Assembly (NCBI RefSeq): GCF_900113315.1
Contig: NZ_FOZG01000002.1
Coordinates: forward strand, 558,001 to 622,000
Length of the DNA: 64,000 bases
Direction of reading: 5' to 3'
From: Sphingomonas jatrophae
GTDB lineage: Bacteria > Pseudomonadota > Alphaproteobacteria > Sphingomonadales > Sphingomonadaceae
The translations under genes were made by a program, and so were the position numbers. The notes beneath the pieces were generated by a model. The model saw only the letters and a list, made by a program, of their open reading frames with translations. It did not search any database and was not told the origin of the DNA. This document shows positions 18,368 through 26,982 of this stretch, one piece after another; position 1 is the stretch's first letter, and the number at the start of each line of letters is the position of its first letter.

Positions 18368-19360
18368 TTACTTGGTAATCTCGATGAAGGGTGACAGGAC
18401 TTCGAGTATCGAAAGGCCGCCGTGCGTCATTGTTGGATAGCCACCTGGGCTTTTCCATTTCCAGCGACCTAGCGCGAGCCGGTAGTCTCCGTGTGGGCCG
18501 GAAATCGGCATCGCCACGGGCGGTACGAACGGGCCGCACTCGCCCTGACCTTTCACGCTTCGGCCGCTTGAGAAAGTCGCTTTCAGGAACTGGCCAACCT
18601 CGCCGTCAGCGTCGGGGAAGTATCCTGTCGCGGCATAACCGTGATCCGAAGTGACAACTAGGCGGCGCCCCGTGGCAAGCCTCTCAACGAATGACCAAAA
18701 ATCGGGATCGCGTAGTTGTTCCGCTGCATCCCGGGTCAGGGTGTCCAAGCCTTGCCCAGCGACCGCTCCGTCATGAACCTTACTGTCCGGCCAGTGATGC
18801 CAGAACACCCAATTCTTCGCCGCGCTTATCAGGCGTTCGCAGTCCTCCCACGGCATGTCGACGCTTTCCGTGGCCGTTGGTTGGAGCTTGTGCGATAGCC
18901 CTCCCCCGTCGTTTTGAAGCTGGCTGCGGCTTCCGAACCCCAAGGCTCTGGCAAACTCGTTTGTTTCGCCGGGAAGTTCGGATGCGAAGGCATTTACCTC
19001 ATGGATGACGAAGCCCCGTTCTCGAGCGCCCTCAAGAATCCAAGGCAGCTCGCGCAGGGATAGCCCGTCAAGGATGAGAATGGCTTTGGCACTGTACGGC
19101 TCCGCCCACCAGCGCACCAGGCGCGTGGAGTTGCGCTCAACGGATGTGGCAAAACTCTGCCATAAATCCCAAGCTGCGGCAGATAGGAAGTGATCTAGCG
19201 AAGCGATCTCGCGCTCGCGCTTTACTATCTCGCTTGGTGCGCTCGCCGGCGCAAGGGATTTGCTTGCGACCGACAGCGCCCGATCGACTATAACCCGCCA
19301 GGCATCCTCGTCGGAGCCTTGAACCAAGCCCTGCACGATGGCCGCATCGAAGGCCATCAT
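18368..19360 (-). CDS. pglZ: Short PglZ-domain protein (alkaline-phosphatase fold)
   Basis: This 330-aa protein consists almost only of the PglZ core. Metal-binding motifs are ILILDGLSLRELPW (near residue 92), VVTSDHGYAATGYF (near 238) and the C-terminal GPHGDYRL / MTHGGLSILEVLSP, as in the phosphodiesterase/phosphatase superfamily. PglZ is the signature protein of BREX and Pgl phage-exclusion systems. BREX PglZ proteins are usually about twice this length, so the accessory domains are missing. The ATG overlaps the DUF499 gene stop (ATGA), so the two are coupled. Confidence 0.92.
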   Translation of the reverse strand: MMAFDAAIVQGLVQGSDEDAWRVIVDRALSVASKSLAPASAPSEIVKREREIASLDHFLSAAAWDLWQSFATSVERNSTRLVRWWAEPYSAKAILILDGLSLRELPWILEGARERGFVIHEVNAFASELPGETNEFARALGFGSRSQLQNDGGGLSHKLQPTATESVDMPWEDCERLISAAKNWVFWHHWPDSKVHDGAVAGQGLDTLTRDAAEQLRDPDFWSFVERLATGRRLVVTSDHGYAATGYFPDADGEVGQFLKATFSSGRSVKGQGECGPFVPPVAMPISGPHGDYRLALGRWKWKSPGGYPTMTHGGLSILEVLSPFIEITK

Positions 19361-22098
19361 TCGGCCTCCTTCTCGAGCCTGATCTCGAAGGTCATCCCGT
19401 CCGGCAGCTTTTTGAGCAGCTCCTTGAGCTGCGCGCCATTGGCTGCGGAAATCCTGATAACGACATCCGAGACCTTCGTGGCGGGGCCAATGCCCCAGCC
19501 TTCAAGTTTCCCGATGAGGTTCAGCGACGAGGTAGCAGGGGCGCTATACGCGTCTCGAGGCCTTTCCGCGGAAGCGTCAGGTGATCCGAAGATGTTACCA
19601 AGGGGAGCCGTACCCCCCTCCCCGAAAGGGCTAGGATCGACATGACTGTCGGTTGGCGGATTCGGGGCAGCAGGTGGGAAGAGTCCGCCGCTCTGCGGCG
19701 CGCTTACCGGCTGTGATGAAGCGGGCGAGCCCCCCGTGCTGGGGGCGGCAGACGGCAACATGAGCGTGATTTCATCCAACTGCCGTCCCGTGAAGGCCAG
19801 CTTAGGGCGCAACCGTTTCCAAGCGAGATCGCCGTCCTCCCCAGGATGAGCTTGGAGCAATTCCATTCCGCGTAAATTGATCGCGATCCTACCCCGCGCA
19901 CAGAGGCGCAGGATGCGCTCCTTCATCATCGTTTCGCCGAGCCACGGAATGCAATCCAAACCTGCTGGGCGCGGTTCTTGCAATTCGCGGAGGAGCTTAC
20001 CGACAGCGGTGTTTTCTGCCGCTGCTTCGAGGGCAAGATCCTCGAAATCCTCAGGCACGAAGAGATCGTTGATAAGCGTCTCTTCGATCGCGTCGGGTAT
20101 CTGAGAGCCTTGCCTTTTCAGCACCTCAACATTGAACATGCACTGACTGGGGTCTGCGTAGTTCCACCGGTGTAAGACCGCAAAGCGATCAAAGCGCTTC
20201 TTCAGCATATCGCGAAGAGCGCTCTGATATTCGCTATGGAGCTTACGATACTCTGGGTTTTGACCGCTCCATTCTTGCGCCTTCATTTCGGCACGCGCCA
20301 GAATGAGAAGGTCGCGGTCCTGAAAGGCGTTTGATGAACCGGTTACAGGAAGTAGGAATCGCACCGTATTACGACGCGTCTGGAGATGGTCCTTGAGCCA
20401 ACGCCCCAAGGAGGGGCCAATATTCTCCGGCTCTTCAGGGAGTACGAGGACAGGAAGCCTATCGTCCCAGCGGTCAGGCCTTTCGGATTCCTCCAATTTA
20501 GACCAGGGATCGCTTTGCCATGATCGAGGCAAAGCAATGACGCGGAACTGCTTTGCGACTTCATCGGCCCCACCGATAACATACCGTATCTGTTTTGAGA
20601 GTTGTGCCTGATCCGAACCGTCCGTGAATAGCTTATCGTTTCGCGCGCACGCCATCAGCTTAGCGCGTGGGTTCTCCTCCTCCCGGAAAACAAGACGCAT
20701 TCCATCTTGATGAATGTTAAAGCTATTCTCGACAATAGTTGAGAGTTCAGCTTGGAAAGCATTGTCATCAACAGCTATCGAATGGGTGATATCGACTTGC
20801 AATGTCGCCGGCTCGGCGCCGGCCATGTTGCCGACAGCAATTGACCGAAGCCACAGGGCGCCGATCACTTCCTGGAGATGTGGAAGAAGCTCCGCGTGTC
20901 TGGGAATGGCCTCCGTCACAGAGATAATGTTTTGCTGTGCCTTCGCGCGCAGGGTGCGATGATGCTCATTCGATACGGAATCCAGCAGCGCCCCAATACC
21001 CGAACCGTCGTCATCCAGTCGGAAATCTGCGGCTGTCAGGATTGGCGAACTCTCACCCCGGCTTTTGTATAGGTTCGCCAGAATGCGGATCATGTCGCGT
21101 GTTTCCTGAGCGTCCGTAGCGATCAGGACCTGCTCTTCCAGCAGGCGGAGTAGATGCGGCGCGAATGGCCAAGACTCAGCAAATTCGTTGCGTTTCCGCT
21201 CCTGCTCCGCGGGCGGCACGTCCAACAGGCGGAAGCTTTGCACCACATGGGTATTAATCCCGGCTGCGATCGTCGCGGTTGGGATTTGCAGCCTGTTCTC
21301 GAAAAGGCGGTGCAGGAGCATCCGTCGCCGATCTTGTTGGATGCGCTCGGCGTTGCCTCCCGCCTGGAAGTCGATCGCGACAGGATTGACCCTATGCACC
21401 TGTTGATAGGCATCGCTACTACCGTTCCGAACGGAAATCACGAGAACGAGGAGATCAGGCCGCTCTTTCGCGACTTCAGAAAGAATCTGGATAAAGTTGA
21501 AGGCCCAGACCTTCCAGGGATATTGCTTCGTGTTGGTCAGGCCGTCGAACCAAGTCTGAAACTCGTCGAGCAAGAGCATCGTCGGAGCTTTCTCAAGCAT
21601 CTCGACAATGAGCTGGTCGGAGGGGATGTCGGTCTTGGCTTCGCCCATCCCCTCCCATTTGCCCTTGATATAGATCCCGTGCGGATGCCGGTCGAAAAGG
21701 AGATCCCAAAGGAACTTATAACGCTGCCTATGAAGGCTCTCGCCGATCACCGTCATGGGATCGCGCAATTGGATAGTCGCGAGGTTGGGATCGCCGAGCG
21801 TTGTCGACCAGCTATTGAGCCAAGACCGAGTAGAGTCTGGATCATTCACCGAATGGTATAGGGCCGCCATAAGGTGCGACTTGCCGAGCCCGCGTTCGCC
21901 AATGACGACGACCGGGCGCCCTTTCCCCGGCCCAACCGCATCAATACCCTTCAACAGATCGTGGGTGGGATAGGTGATGTTGAGAAATGCCTGCGCCGCA
22001 ATCTGCGTCGCGCCGGTATGGGAATCATTGGAAAGCTCGATAGCAGTGCCCTTCAGGCGCTTGCTCTTGAACTCATCGCGAAGCGTTAAACCCAGCAT
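19357..22098 (-). CDS. DUF499 AAA+ ATPase (BrxC/PglY-like)
   Basis: This 913-aa protein has an AAA+ ATPase with Walker A GERGLGKSHL (near residue 67) and Walker B MLLLDEFQTW (near 170), then the long DUF499 helical region. The C-terminal part contains a Pro/Ser/Gly-rich linker (about residues 770-840) and a small terminal domain ending KLPDGMTFEIRLEKEAE. DUF499 proteins are the BrxC/PglY ATPases of BREX. It is the first gene of the operon; 112 bp separates it from a resolvase gene on the same strand. Base composition is visibly less GC-rich than in the tra operon and core genes, which fits acquisition. Confidence 0.92.
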   Translation of the reverse strand: MLGLTLRDEFKSKRLKGTAIELSNDSHTGATQIAAQAFLNITYPTHDLLKGIDAVGPGKGRPVVVIGERGLGKSHLMAALYHSVNDPDSTRSWLNSWSTTLGDPNLATIQLRDPMTVIGESLHRQRYKFLWDLLFDRHPHGIYIKGKWEGMGEAKTDIPSDQLIVEMLEKAPTMLLLDEFQTWFDGLTNTKQYPWKVWAFNFIQILSEVAKERPDLLVLVISVRNGSSDAYQQVHRVNPVAIDFQAGGNAERIQQDRRRMLLHRLFENRLQIPTATIAAGINTHVVQSFRLLDVPPAEQERKRNEFAESWPFAPHLLRLLEEQVLIATDAQETRDMIRILANLYKSRGESSPILTAADFRLDDDGSGIGALLDSVSNEHHRTLRAKAQQNIISVTEAIPRHAELLPHLQEVIGALWLRSIAVGNMAGAEPATLQVDITHSIAVDDNAFQAELSTIVENSFNIHQDGMRLVFREEENPRAKLMACARNDKLFTDGSDQAQLSKQIRYVIGGADEVAKQFRVIALPRSWQSDPWSKLEESERPDRWDDRLPVLVLPEEPENIGPSLGRWLKDHLQTRRNTVRFLLPVTGSSNAFQDRDLLILARAEMKAQEWSGQNPEYRKLHSEYQSALRDMLKKRFDRFAVLHRWNYADPSQCMFNVEVLKRQGSQIPDAIEETLINDLFVPEDFEDLALEAAAENTAVGKLLRELQEPRPAGLDCIPWLGETMMKERILRLCARGRIAINLRGMELLQAHPGEDGDLAWKRLRPKLAFTGRQLDEITLMLPSAAPSTGGSPASSQPVSAPQSGGLFPPAAPNPPTDSHVDPSPFGEGGTAPLGNIFGSPDASAERPRDAYSAPATSSLNLIGKLEGWGIGPATKVSDVVIRISAANGAQLKELLKKLPDGMTFEIRLEKEAE

Positions 22099-22210
22099 AT
22101 TCAGATATTAACCCCCGTCTGGCGGATAGCTGTCACTCCGCTCTCCAGCCTTGTCACTTGCATCAGTAGTGAGGCCGAGAATGGCAGAAAATCGAGTAAG
22201 CGGGAGCACA
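22099..22210 (-). promoter_or_regulatory. Presumed promoter region of the BREX-like operon
   Basis: This 112-bp gap lies between the resolvase stop and the DUF499 start. On the minus strand it ends in GGGGGTTAATATCTGAAT before the ATG, giving a G-rich ribosome site and an A/T-rich stretch. I see no confident -35/-10 pair. Because nothing else lies between the mobile DNA and the operon, any dedicated promoter must be here or inside the resolvase gene. Confidence 0.35.
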
Positions 22211-22795
22211 TCAGTCAACGGCCATGTCGACGTTTATGGCCTCCTGCTCCGGTGCCGGGAGGTGACGATAGAGGGTGGGAACCGAGACGCCGATCGTCGG
22301 CGCGATTTCTCTTATGGTCATCCCAGAAGCGAGGAGCTTGCGCGCCGCCTCGAGCCGCTTAGGTGTCATCACCGTCTTGCGGCCGCCTACCCTTCCTTCG
22401 CGCCGCGCCACAATTAGCGCGGCCGTCGTGCGTTCGCGATTCAGATCGCGCTCCATCTCCGCCATTGCGGCAAGGATGTGAAAGACGAGCTTGCCGGCAG
22501 TCCCTGCCGTGTCGATCCCGTCGGTGATCGAGCGCAGCCCGATGCCGCCGTTCGCCAGCTCGGCCGCGAGGTCGACCAACCCCTTCATGGTCCGACCGAG
22601 ACGGTCGAGCTTCCAAACTACCAGCACGTCGCCGGAGCGAGCGTGCGACAACGCGTCCGCCAGCCCCGCGCGGTTCGCCTTGGCGCCGCTCGCCTTATCG
22701 GAGAAGGTCCGCTCGCAGCCGACGTCGCGCAACGCCTCGAGCTGAGGCGTCAGATCCTGTTCGGGTGTCGAGACCCGGGCATACCCGATCAGCAT
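22211..22795 (-). CDS. Serine resolvase/invertase (Tn3-type TnpR family)
   Basis: This 194-aa protein starts with the catalytic MLIGYARVSTPEQD (nucleophilic Ser 9) and contains DVLVVWKLDRLGR and the helical E region (MAEMERDLNRERT). It ends with a helix-turn-helix (GMTIREIAPTIGVSVPTLYRHL). It resolves or inverts DNA at short res sites. It lies outside the left inverted repeat of the adjacent mobile unit and is similar to, but distinct from, the resolvase at 31929-32495. It is complete. Confidence 0.93.
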   Translation of the reverse strand: MLIGYARVSTPEQDLTPQLEALRDVGCERTFSDKASGAKANRAGLADALSHARSGDVLVVWKLDRLGRTMKGLVDLAAELANGGIGLRSITDGIDTAGTAGKLVFHILAAMAEMERDLNRERTTAALIVARREGRVGGRKTVMTPKRLEAARKLLASGMTIREIAPTIGVSVPTLYRHLPAPEQEAINVDMAVD

Positions 22796-22910
22796 GAGGT
22801 CTTCTCAAAACTCATCCGCGCCGCCTATCACGAGAAGAACCAATCGAGAAAGTGCTTTGATAGGGCTTTGAAGGTTGCTAGACGTTCTCACATGATCGCG
22901 TATCAAAATC
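22796..22910. other. Non-coding gap upstream of the first resolvase, possible res region
   Basis: This 115-bp stretch holds short imperfect repeats around CTTCTC/GAGAAG (22801-22806, 22831-22836 and 22847-22853). It lies directly upstream of the resolvase start, where res subsites would be expected. No other feature is seen. The res assignment is inference. Confidence 0.3.
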
Positions 22911-22927
22911 GATCGGGGCTGTTGAAA
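22911..22927 (+). repeat. Left terminal inverted repeat
   Basis: The 17-bp sequence GATCGGGGCTGTTGAAA is the exact reverse complement of 33872-33888. The next bases inside (AAGGCCG) only partly match the inner side of the right copy, as is usual for imperfect IS ends. Confidence 0.7.
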
Positions 22928-22995
22928 AAGGCCGTAGCTCCCCGAGCTGCCCGTCCCGATTGGGATGGTATTTCGGGATTATGGAAGTAGATCGG

Positions 22996-23478
22996 TTAGC
23001 CGGTTCCACCTGAGACATCAGGAGCCACTTTGGGGTCTGGGTCCTGCGCCTTGCCGGTCGCGGGTGCCACCTTCTGGCTCGGCATAGCGGTGAGATAAGC
23101 AACGATCGCATCAACGTCCTTCTCGGCCACCGGCGCCTTGTACACCTCACGCATCTTGGTGACGGTCGCCTTCCACTGGTCCGCCGATAGCGCAGGCTGG
23201 GTCAGCGCCATGCTGGCCGAGTGGCACGAGGTGCAGTTGGCGTTGATAACGTCGGCGTGCGGGCCGTCGGGATAGGTCGCGTCGTCGACCGGCAGGTCAA
23301 CGCTAGTTGAGGCAAGCGAAAAGCCGCGCGCCGACACGCTGGCGGGCGGCGCCGGCTCGGACGTCTCGGATATCGGAACGGGCGCCTTGCGGCTGCTCGG
23401 CGCGCCGATCGAGACGAGGATGATGCCGGTCAGGCCGATCAGGCCAGCGGCCAGCACGCCGGGGGAGAGGGTCTTCAT
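22996..23478 (-). CDS. Class I c-type cytochrome, SorB-like electron acceptor
   Basis: This 160-aa protein has an N-terminal signal or anchor helix (about residues 7-25), a Pro/Ser linker and one heme c site, CTSCH (Cys82, Cys85, His86). A methionine in the following helices (TKMREVY or AMPSQ) is the likely distal ligand. It lies 12 bp downstream of a Tat-exported sulfite-oxidase-like protein. In SorAB enzymes such a mono-heme cytochrome takes the electrons from sulfite oxidation, so the same role is likely here in the periplasm. Confidence 0.85.
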   Translation of the reverse strand: MKTLSPGVLAAGLIGLTGIILVSIGAPSSRKAPVPISETSEPAPPASVSARGFSLASTSVDLPVDDATYPDGPHADVINANCTSCHSASMALTQPALSADQWKATVTKMREVYKAPVAEKDVDAIVAYLTAMPSQKVAPATGKAQDPDPKVAPDVSGGTG

Positions 23479-23490
23479 GCTACTCGCTCC

Positions 23491-24726
23491 TCAAGCCGCG
23501 ATGATGGTGGTGGTCTCAATGTTGCCGCGCATGAACCCGCCCGGGTTCCAGATCGGCTTCATCGGCTGGGCGACGCCGTTGGTATTCCAGCAGCGCACCA
23601 TGATGGGGTTGGGCCCGCGTCGCAGCGGCACGCGACCATCCCAGCGCCGGAAGCTGTACCTGCCCTCGTCCGCGCCGAGCGTCGTCCTGTACCAGGTGCG
23701 GCCACCGTCCGACGACACATCGACCTTGGCGACGCCGCAATCGCCGCCCATCGCGATCCCGCCGACCGGGATCGATGCCTCATAGGCTATCGTCTGGCCA
23801 TCGGGCAGGCTGGTCATCCAGCTGCGCGGGATCATGCGGTTGATGGGGACAGTCGGGAAGTCTCTGGCGCCGGGCGCGACATTCGCGCCCGGCGTCGCGG
23901 GGATCTTGTAGGCCTTGGCCATCCAATACTGGTCGTCAGGGCCGGGCAGTACCTCGATCGCGTTCAGCATCTTGACCCAATAGGTCGAGTACCAGCCCGG
24001 CACGATCAGCCGGCAGGGAAAGCCATTGAGGAGCGGCAGCTGCTCGCCGTTCATGCCGAAGGCGATCATCACTTCGCCGTCGCGGGCATGGTCGATGTCG
24101 AGCGCCTTCTCAAAGTCAGGGGCGCCCGCCACGACCGGTTGATCGAGCGCACCGAAGCGCACCTGCACCGCGCCTGTCTTGACCCCGGCGAGGTCGAGCA
24201 CGTCGCGCAGGCGCACACCGAGCCATTTGGCATTGCCCATCGCGCCGTTGCCCCATTGCGCGCCGGCAACACGTGGCTGGAACAGCCCACGGCTGTTTCC
24301 CGAGCATTGGTTGACCGCCGCCATCTCGACCCGCGGCAGGCGCAGCAGCTGGGCGAGGCTGATCGACAGCGGTCGGTTGACGTGGCCGAAGACGTTGAGG
24401 CGGAAAGTCTCGACATCGATCGAGGTCGGGATGTCGGCCCAGTGCCAGCGGACGAAGAACTGGTCGTTGGGCGTGAACACCGACTTGTCGAACACGTCCA
24501 TCGGCGTTTCCAGCAAAGGCGGATGGACACGCTGGAGGATCATGCTGCCCTTGCCGGGAAAGGCGCTGGTCATCGGCCGTTCGGCATTGCCGCCAGGCAG
24601 CTTCAGGTCGACGAGCTGCTGTGCCAGCGCAGGTGCTGCGGCAAGGCCGGCGCTGCCGAGCGCGGCATGCCTAAGAAAGCGGCGACGGCTGGTCTCACTC
24701 GCCAGCCCGGCGTCGAAATTGTCCAT
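23491..24726 (-). CDS. Periplasmic sulfite oxidase-like molybdopterin enzyme (SorA-like)
   Basis: This 411-aa protein has a Tat signal (SRRRFLR at residues 13-19), so it is exported folded with its molybdenum cofactor. The Mo-coordinating cysteine is near residue 141 in NQCSGNSRGLF. The following GNAKWLGVRLRDVL and GYxxxYWVKML-type segments and a C-terminal dimerisation domain (VDVSSDGGRTWYR) are typical of the sulfite oxidase family. The ATG at 24726 gives the complete Tat leader. It lies between the TDT exporter and the cytochrome on one strand and probably oxidises sulfite to sulfate. Other substrates cannot be excluded. Confidence 0.88.
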   Translation of the reverse strand: MDNFDAGLASETSRRRFLRHAALGSAGLAAAPALAQQLVDLKLPGGNAERPMTSAFPGKGSMILQRVHPPLLETPMDVFDKSVFTPNDQFFVRWHWADIPTSIDVETFRLNVFGHVNRPLSISLAQLLRLPRVEMAAVNQCSGNSRGLFQPRVAGAQWGNGAMGNAKWLGVRLRDVLDLAGVKTGAVQVRFGALDQPVVAGAPDFEKALDIDHARDGEVMIAFGMNGEQLPLLNGFPCRLIVPGWYSTYWVKMLNAIEVLPGPDDQYWMAKAYKIPATPGANVAPGARDFPTVPINRMIPRSWMTSLPDGQTIAYEASIPVGGIAMGGDCGVAKVDVSSDGGRTWYRTTLGADEGRYSFRRWDGRVPLRRGPNPIMVRCWNTNGVAQPMKPIWNPGGFMRGNIETTTIIAA

Positions 24727-24815
24727 GACAAGGCTCTCCTGTGGCCAGCCACGCTGGCGGATCGAAGGGGCGTTCTGCAAGTGATCGAACCGACTGATCC
24801 GATCACCACGGCGGA

Positions 24816-25967
24816 TCAGTTCGGGGTGGCGATGCAGGGCGAGACGAACAGGTTGCCCCGCCATGCGCCAGCCAGCGTCTTGGCACCGACCAGCAGCCAC
24901 ATCGCCGCAAGCGCGACTGTCAGCACCGTGCCAGCTATGCCGAAGAAGCCGAGGTTCAGCGTCGTGCCGAGGCGGAAGGTGGCGACGGTGTAGACGCCGA
25001 GCGGAAAGGTATAGCCCCACCAGCCCAGGTTGAACGGCACACCAGCGCGCCAGTAGCGGATGGTGATAAGCGTCGCGAGCGCCAGCCACCACAGGCCGAA
25101 ACCCCACAGGCAGAGTCCGGCGACAACGCCGATCCCTTGAGCGACGCTACCGACATCGGCCAACCCGTGCGCCGCGAGGATCGCCGGCGCATCTGCCCCG
25201 AGCACCAGCATGCCCAGAGCACCCGTGCCGATCGGCCCCAGCGCCAGCCAGGAGGATGCCGCCATGCTTTCATGCGGCAACTTATGGAGTGCCATGCGCA
25301 GGATGAGGATGGCGAGGATGCCAAACGCGACCGGCACCGAATAGGCCCACAGCACATAGGAGGTCGCAAGCGTGACTAGCTGCGCGTGGGGATCGGCCAG
25401 ATGCGGCGCGAGCAGCCCGCCGCTGGCACCCGCCACTTCGGCAGCGACGACCGGCAGCAGCCATACCGCGGTCATGCCGTCCAGGCTATGCTCGTGGCGG
25501 GTGAACATCAGGTACGGGATCAGCACGCCGCAGGCGAGCGACATGGCGACGTCGATCCACCACAAGACCTGCGCGACCGGTACGATGCCATTCCCGAACC
25601 GCGCGATGCCGAAGGCGAGGCAGCCGTTGATGATTGTCGCCAGCCCCATCGGGATGGTCCCGATGAACATTGACACGGTGTTGTGCCCGAAGATGCGCCG
25701 CGCCTCATGCCCGAACATCACCCAGCGCGCGCCATAGAGGCCGGCGAACAGCGCGAAGAGTGCGATGTTGAAGAACCACAACACCTCGCCGAATGGCTTC
25801 AGCGAGGGTCCAATGCCGGGTACCTGCGGCAGTGCGAGCGCGAGGATGCCCGTGCCCATCGTCGCGGCGAACCAGTTGGGCGTGAACTGGCGGATCATCT
25901 CGCGGGGGTGATCGAGCCGGCTGAGCGGCTTGAGGCCGCTCAGAACGGAGTGCGTGTCGGCAGTCAT
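24816..25967 (-). CDS. TDT/SLAC1-family transporter, likely sulfite exporter (Ssu1/TehA-like)
   Basis: This 383-aa protein has about ten transmembrane helices. The start RQFTPNWFAATMGTGILALA and the segment LGWWGYTFPLGVYTVAT are signatures of the tellurite-resistance/dicarboxylate transporter (TDT) family. That family includes the Ssu1 sulfite efflux pump, Mae1 and TehA. Its place between LysR and a sulfite oxidase favours sulfite or another anion as substrate. The ATG overlaps the lysR stop (ATGA). Confidence 0.88.
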   Translation of the reverse strand: MTADTHSVLSGLKPLSRLDHPREMIRQFTPNWFAATMGTGILALALPQVPGIGPSLKPFGEVLWFFNIALFALFAGLYGARWVMFGHEARRIFGHNTVSMFIGTIPMGLATIINGCLAFGIARFGNGIVPVAQVLWWIDVAMSLACGVLIPYLMFTRHEHSLDGMTAVWLLPVVAAEVAGASGGLLAPHLADPHAQLVTLATSYVLWAYSVPVAFGILAILILRMALHKLPHESMAASSWLALGPIGTGALGMLVLGADAPAILAAHGLADVGSVAQGIGVVAGLCLWGFGLWWLALATLITIRYWRAGVPFNLGWWGYTFPLGVYTVATFRLGTTLNLGFFGIAGTVLTVALAAMWLLVGAKTLAGAWRGNLFVSPCIATPN

Positions 25968-26836
25968 GCGACCTGCTCCTTGATGAGGTCCGTCAGCGCG
26001 TCGGCCGCGCGGGTGCGATAGCGTTCCTTGTGGCGCAGCGCGTGAAAGGCGCGGTCGGGCAGCCCGAGCGGCAGCTCGACAAGGTCACCGGCCTTGAGCG
26101 CACGAGCTACGACCAATCGCGACAAGACGGCAACGCCGGCACCGGCCTCGACCGCGGTACGCACCGCCTCGTTGGACGGCAGCGTCATCGCTATCGTCAG
26201 CTGGGCCGGATCAAACCCGCGCGTTCGCAGCACGTCCTCGAAGGTCGAGCGCGTACCGGATCCCAGCTCACGGACGATCCAGCGTTCAGTGCGCAGCCAG
26301 GCCTCGTCGACACGTTCGGCGTCCTCGCGGCCGACCAGCACCATCGGATCACGCCCGACAGTCCAGTGGGCGAGTGCCGGTTCGTCCACCTCGCCCTCGA
26401 CAAAGCCGAGTTCCGCCGCGCCGCTCAGGACCTGCGCTGCCGCACCTTCGGTGTTGTCGATCGCGAGCTCAACCGCGATCTGCGGGTGGCGTTCGTGGAA
26501 GGCGGCGAGCTTTGCCGGCAACCAGTAGCTCGCGATCGTCTGGCTGGCGACGATCCGCAATGAACCACGGGCAAGCCCGGCATAGTCCGCCAGCATCGTC
26601 TCGGCATGCGCTGCCCGCCCCAGCACCGCGCGCGCTTCCTCCAGAAAGCCGCGGCCTGCTTCGGTCAGCTGGATGCCACGCCCGACGCGGTGAAACAGAG
26701 GAACCCCGTAGCGCGCTTCGAGGGCAGCAATCGCGCCGGAGGCAGCAGACTGCGTGACGTTCAGCACCTCCGCTGCCTTGGTGACGTGTTCGCGCTCCGC
26801 GACACCGACGAATATTCTGAGCTGCTCCAGGGTCAT
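25964..26836 (-). CDS. LysR-type transcriptional regulator of the sulfite cluster
   Basis: This 290-aa protein has the N-terminal winged HTH (MTLEQLRIFVGVAEREHVTK, then ALNV-type TQSAASGAIAALEARYGVPLF) and the periplasmic-binding-protein-like effector domain. Overall style is CysB/CbbR-like. It is the first gene of a four-gene minus-strand operon (lysR, TDT exporter, SorA-like, cytochrome), and its stop overlaps the exporter start. I used the ATG at 26836, which gives the standard LysR N-terminus. It probably senses a sulfur compound and also faces the divergent sulfite oxidase gene. Confidence 0.9.
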   Translation of the reverse strand: MTLEQLRIFVGVAEREHVTKAAEVLNVTQSAASGAIAALEARYGVPLFHRVGRGIQLTEAGRGFLEEARAVLGRAAHAETMLADYAGLARGSLRIVASQTIASYWLPAKLAAFHERHPQIAVELAIDNTEGAAAQVLSGAAELGFVEGEVDEPALAHWTVGRDPMVLVGREDAERVDEAWLRTERWIVRELGSGTRSTFEDVLRTRGFDPAQLTIAMTLPSNEAVRTAVEAGAGVAVLSRLVVARALKAGDLVELPLGLPDRAFHALRHKERYRTRAADALTDLIKEQVA

Positions 26837-26982
26837 GCAGCTTATATCGCGCAATCTGATCGATACGACCAACCGTTTGATCTGCTCATTCCAATCTGGA
26901 TATCGGAACGATCGGCAGCCTTTCGTCTGTGATGGTCTTGAAGACTTGAAGCGATCCGCGTGCCCGCGGCGTTTGTTCGTCC
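26837..26982. promoter_or_regulatory. Divergent promoter region between lysR and the second sulfite oxidase
   Basis: This 146-bp region is the only intergenic space serving both directions. A palindrome ATCG-N11-CGAT at 26846-26864 could be a regulator site next to the lysR start. On the plus strand GGAAC (26905-26909) and CGTCTG (26924-26929) resemble ECF-sigma -35 and -10 elements, but the 14-bp spacer is short. Both are weak readings. Confidence 0.4.

Noticed and set aside
22211-22910. A Tn3-family transposon
   Set aside because: A TnpR-type resolvase is present, but no large Tn3-type transposase and no 38-bp GGGG-type terminal repeats are seen.
26846-26864. ATCG-N11-CGAT palindrome as a classical LysR T-N11-A site
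   Set aside because: The spacing between the matching T and A is 15, not 11; kept only as a note in the promoter entry.
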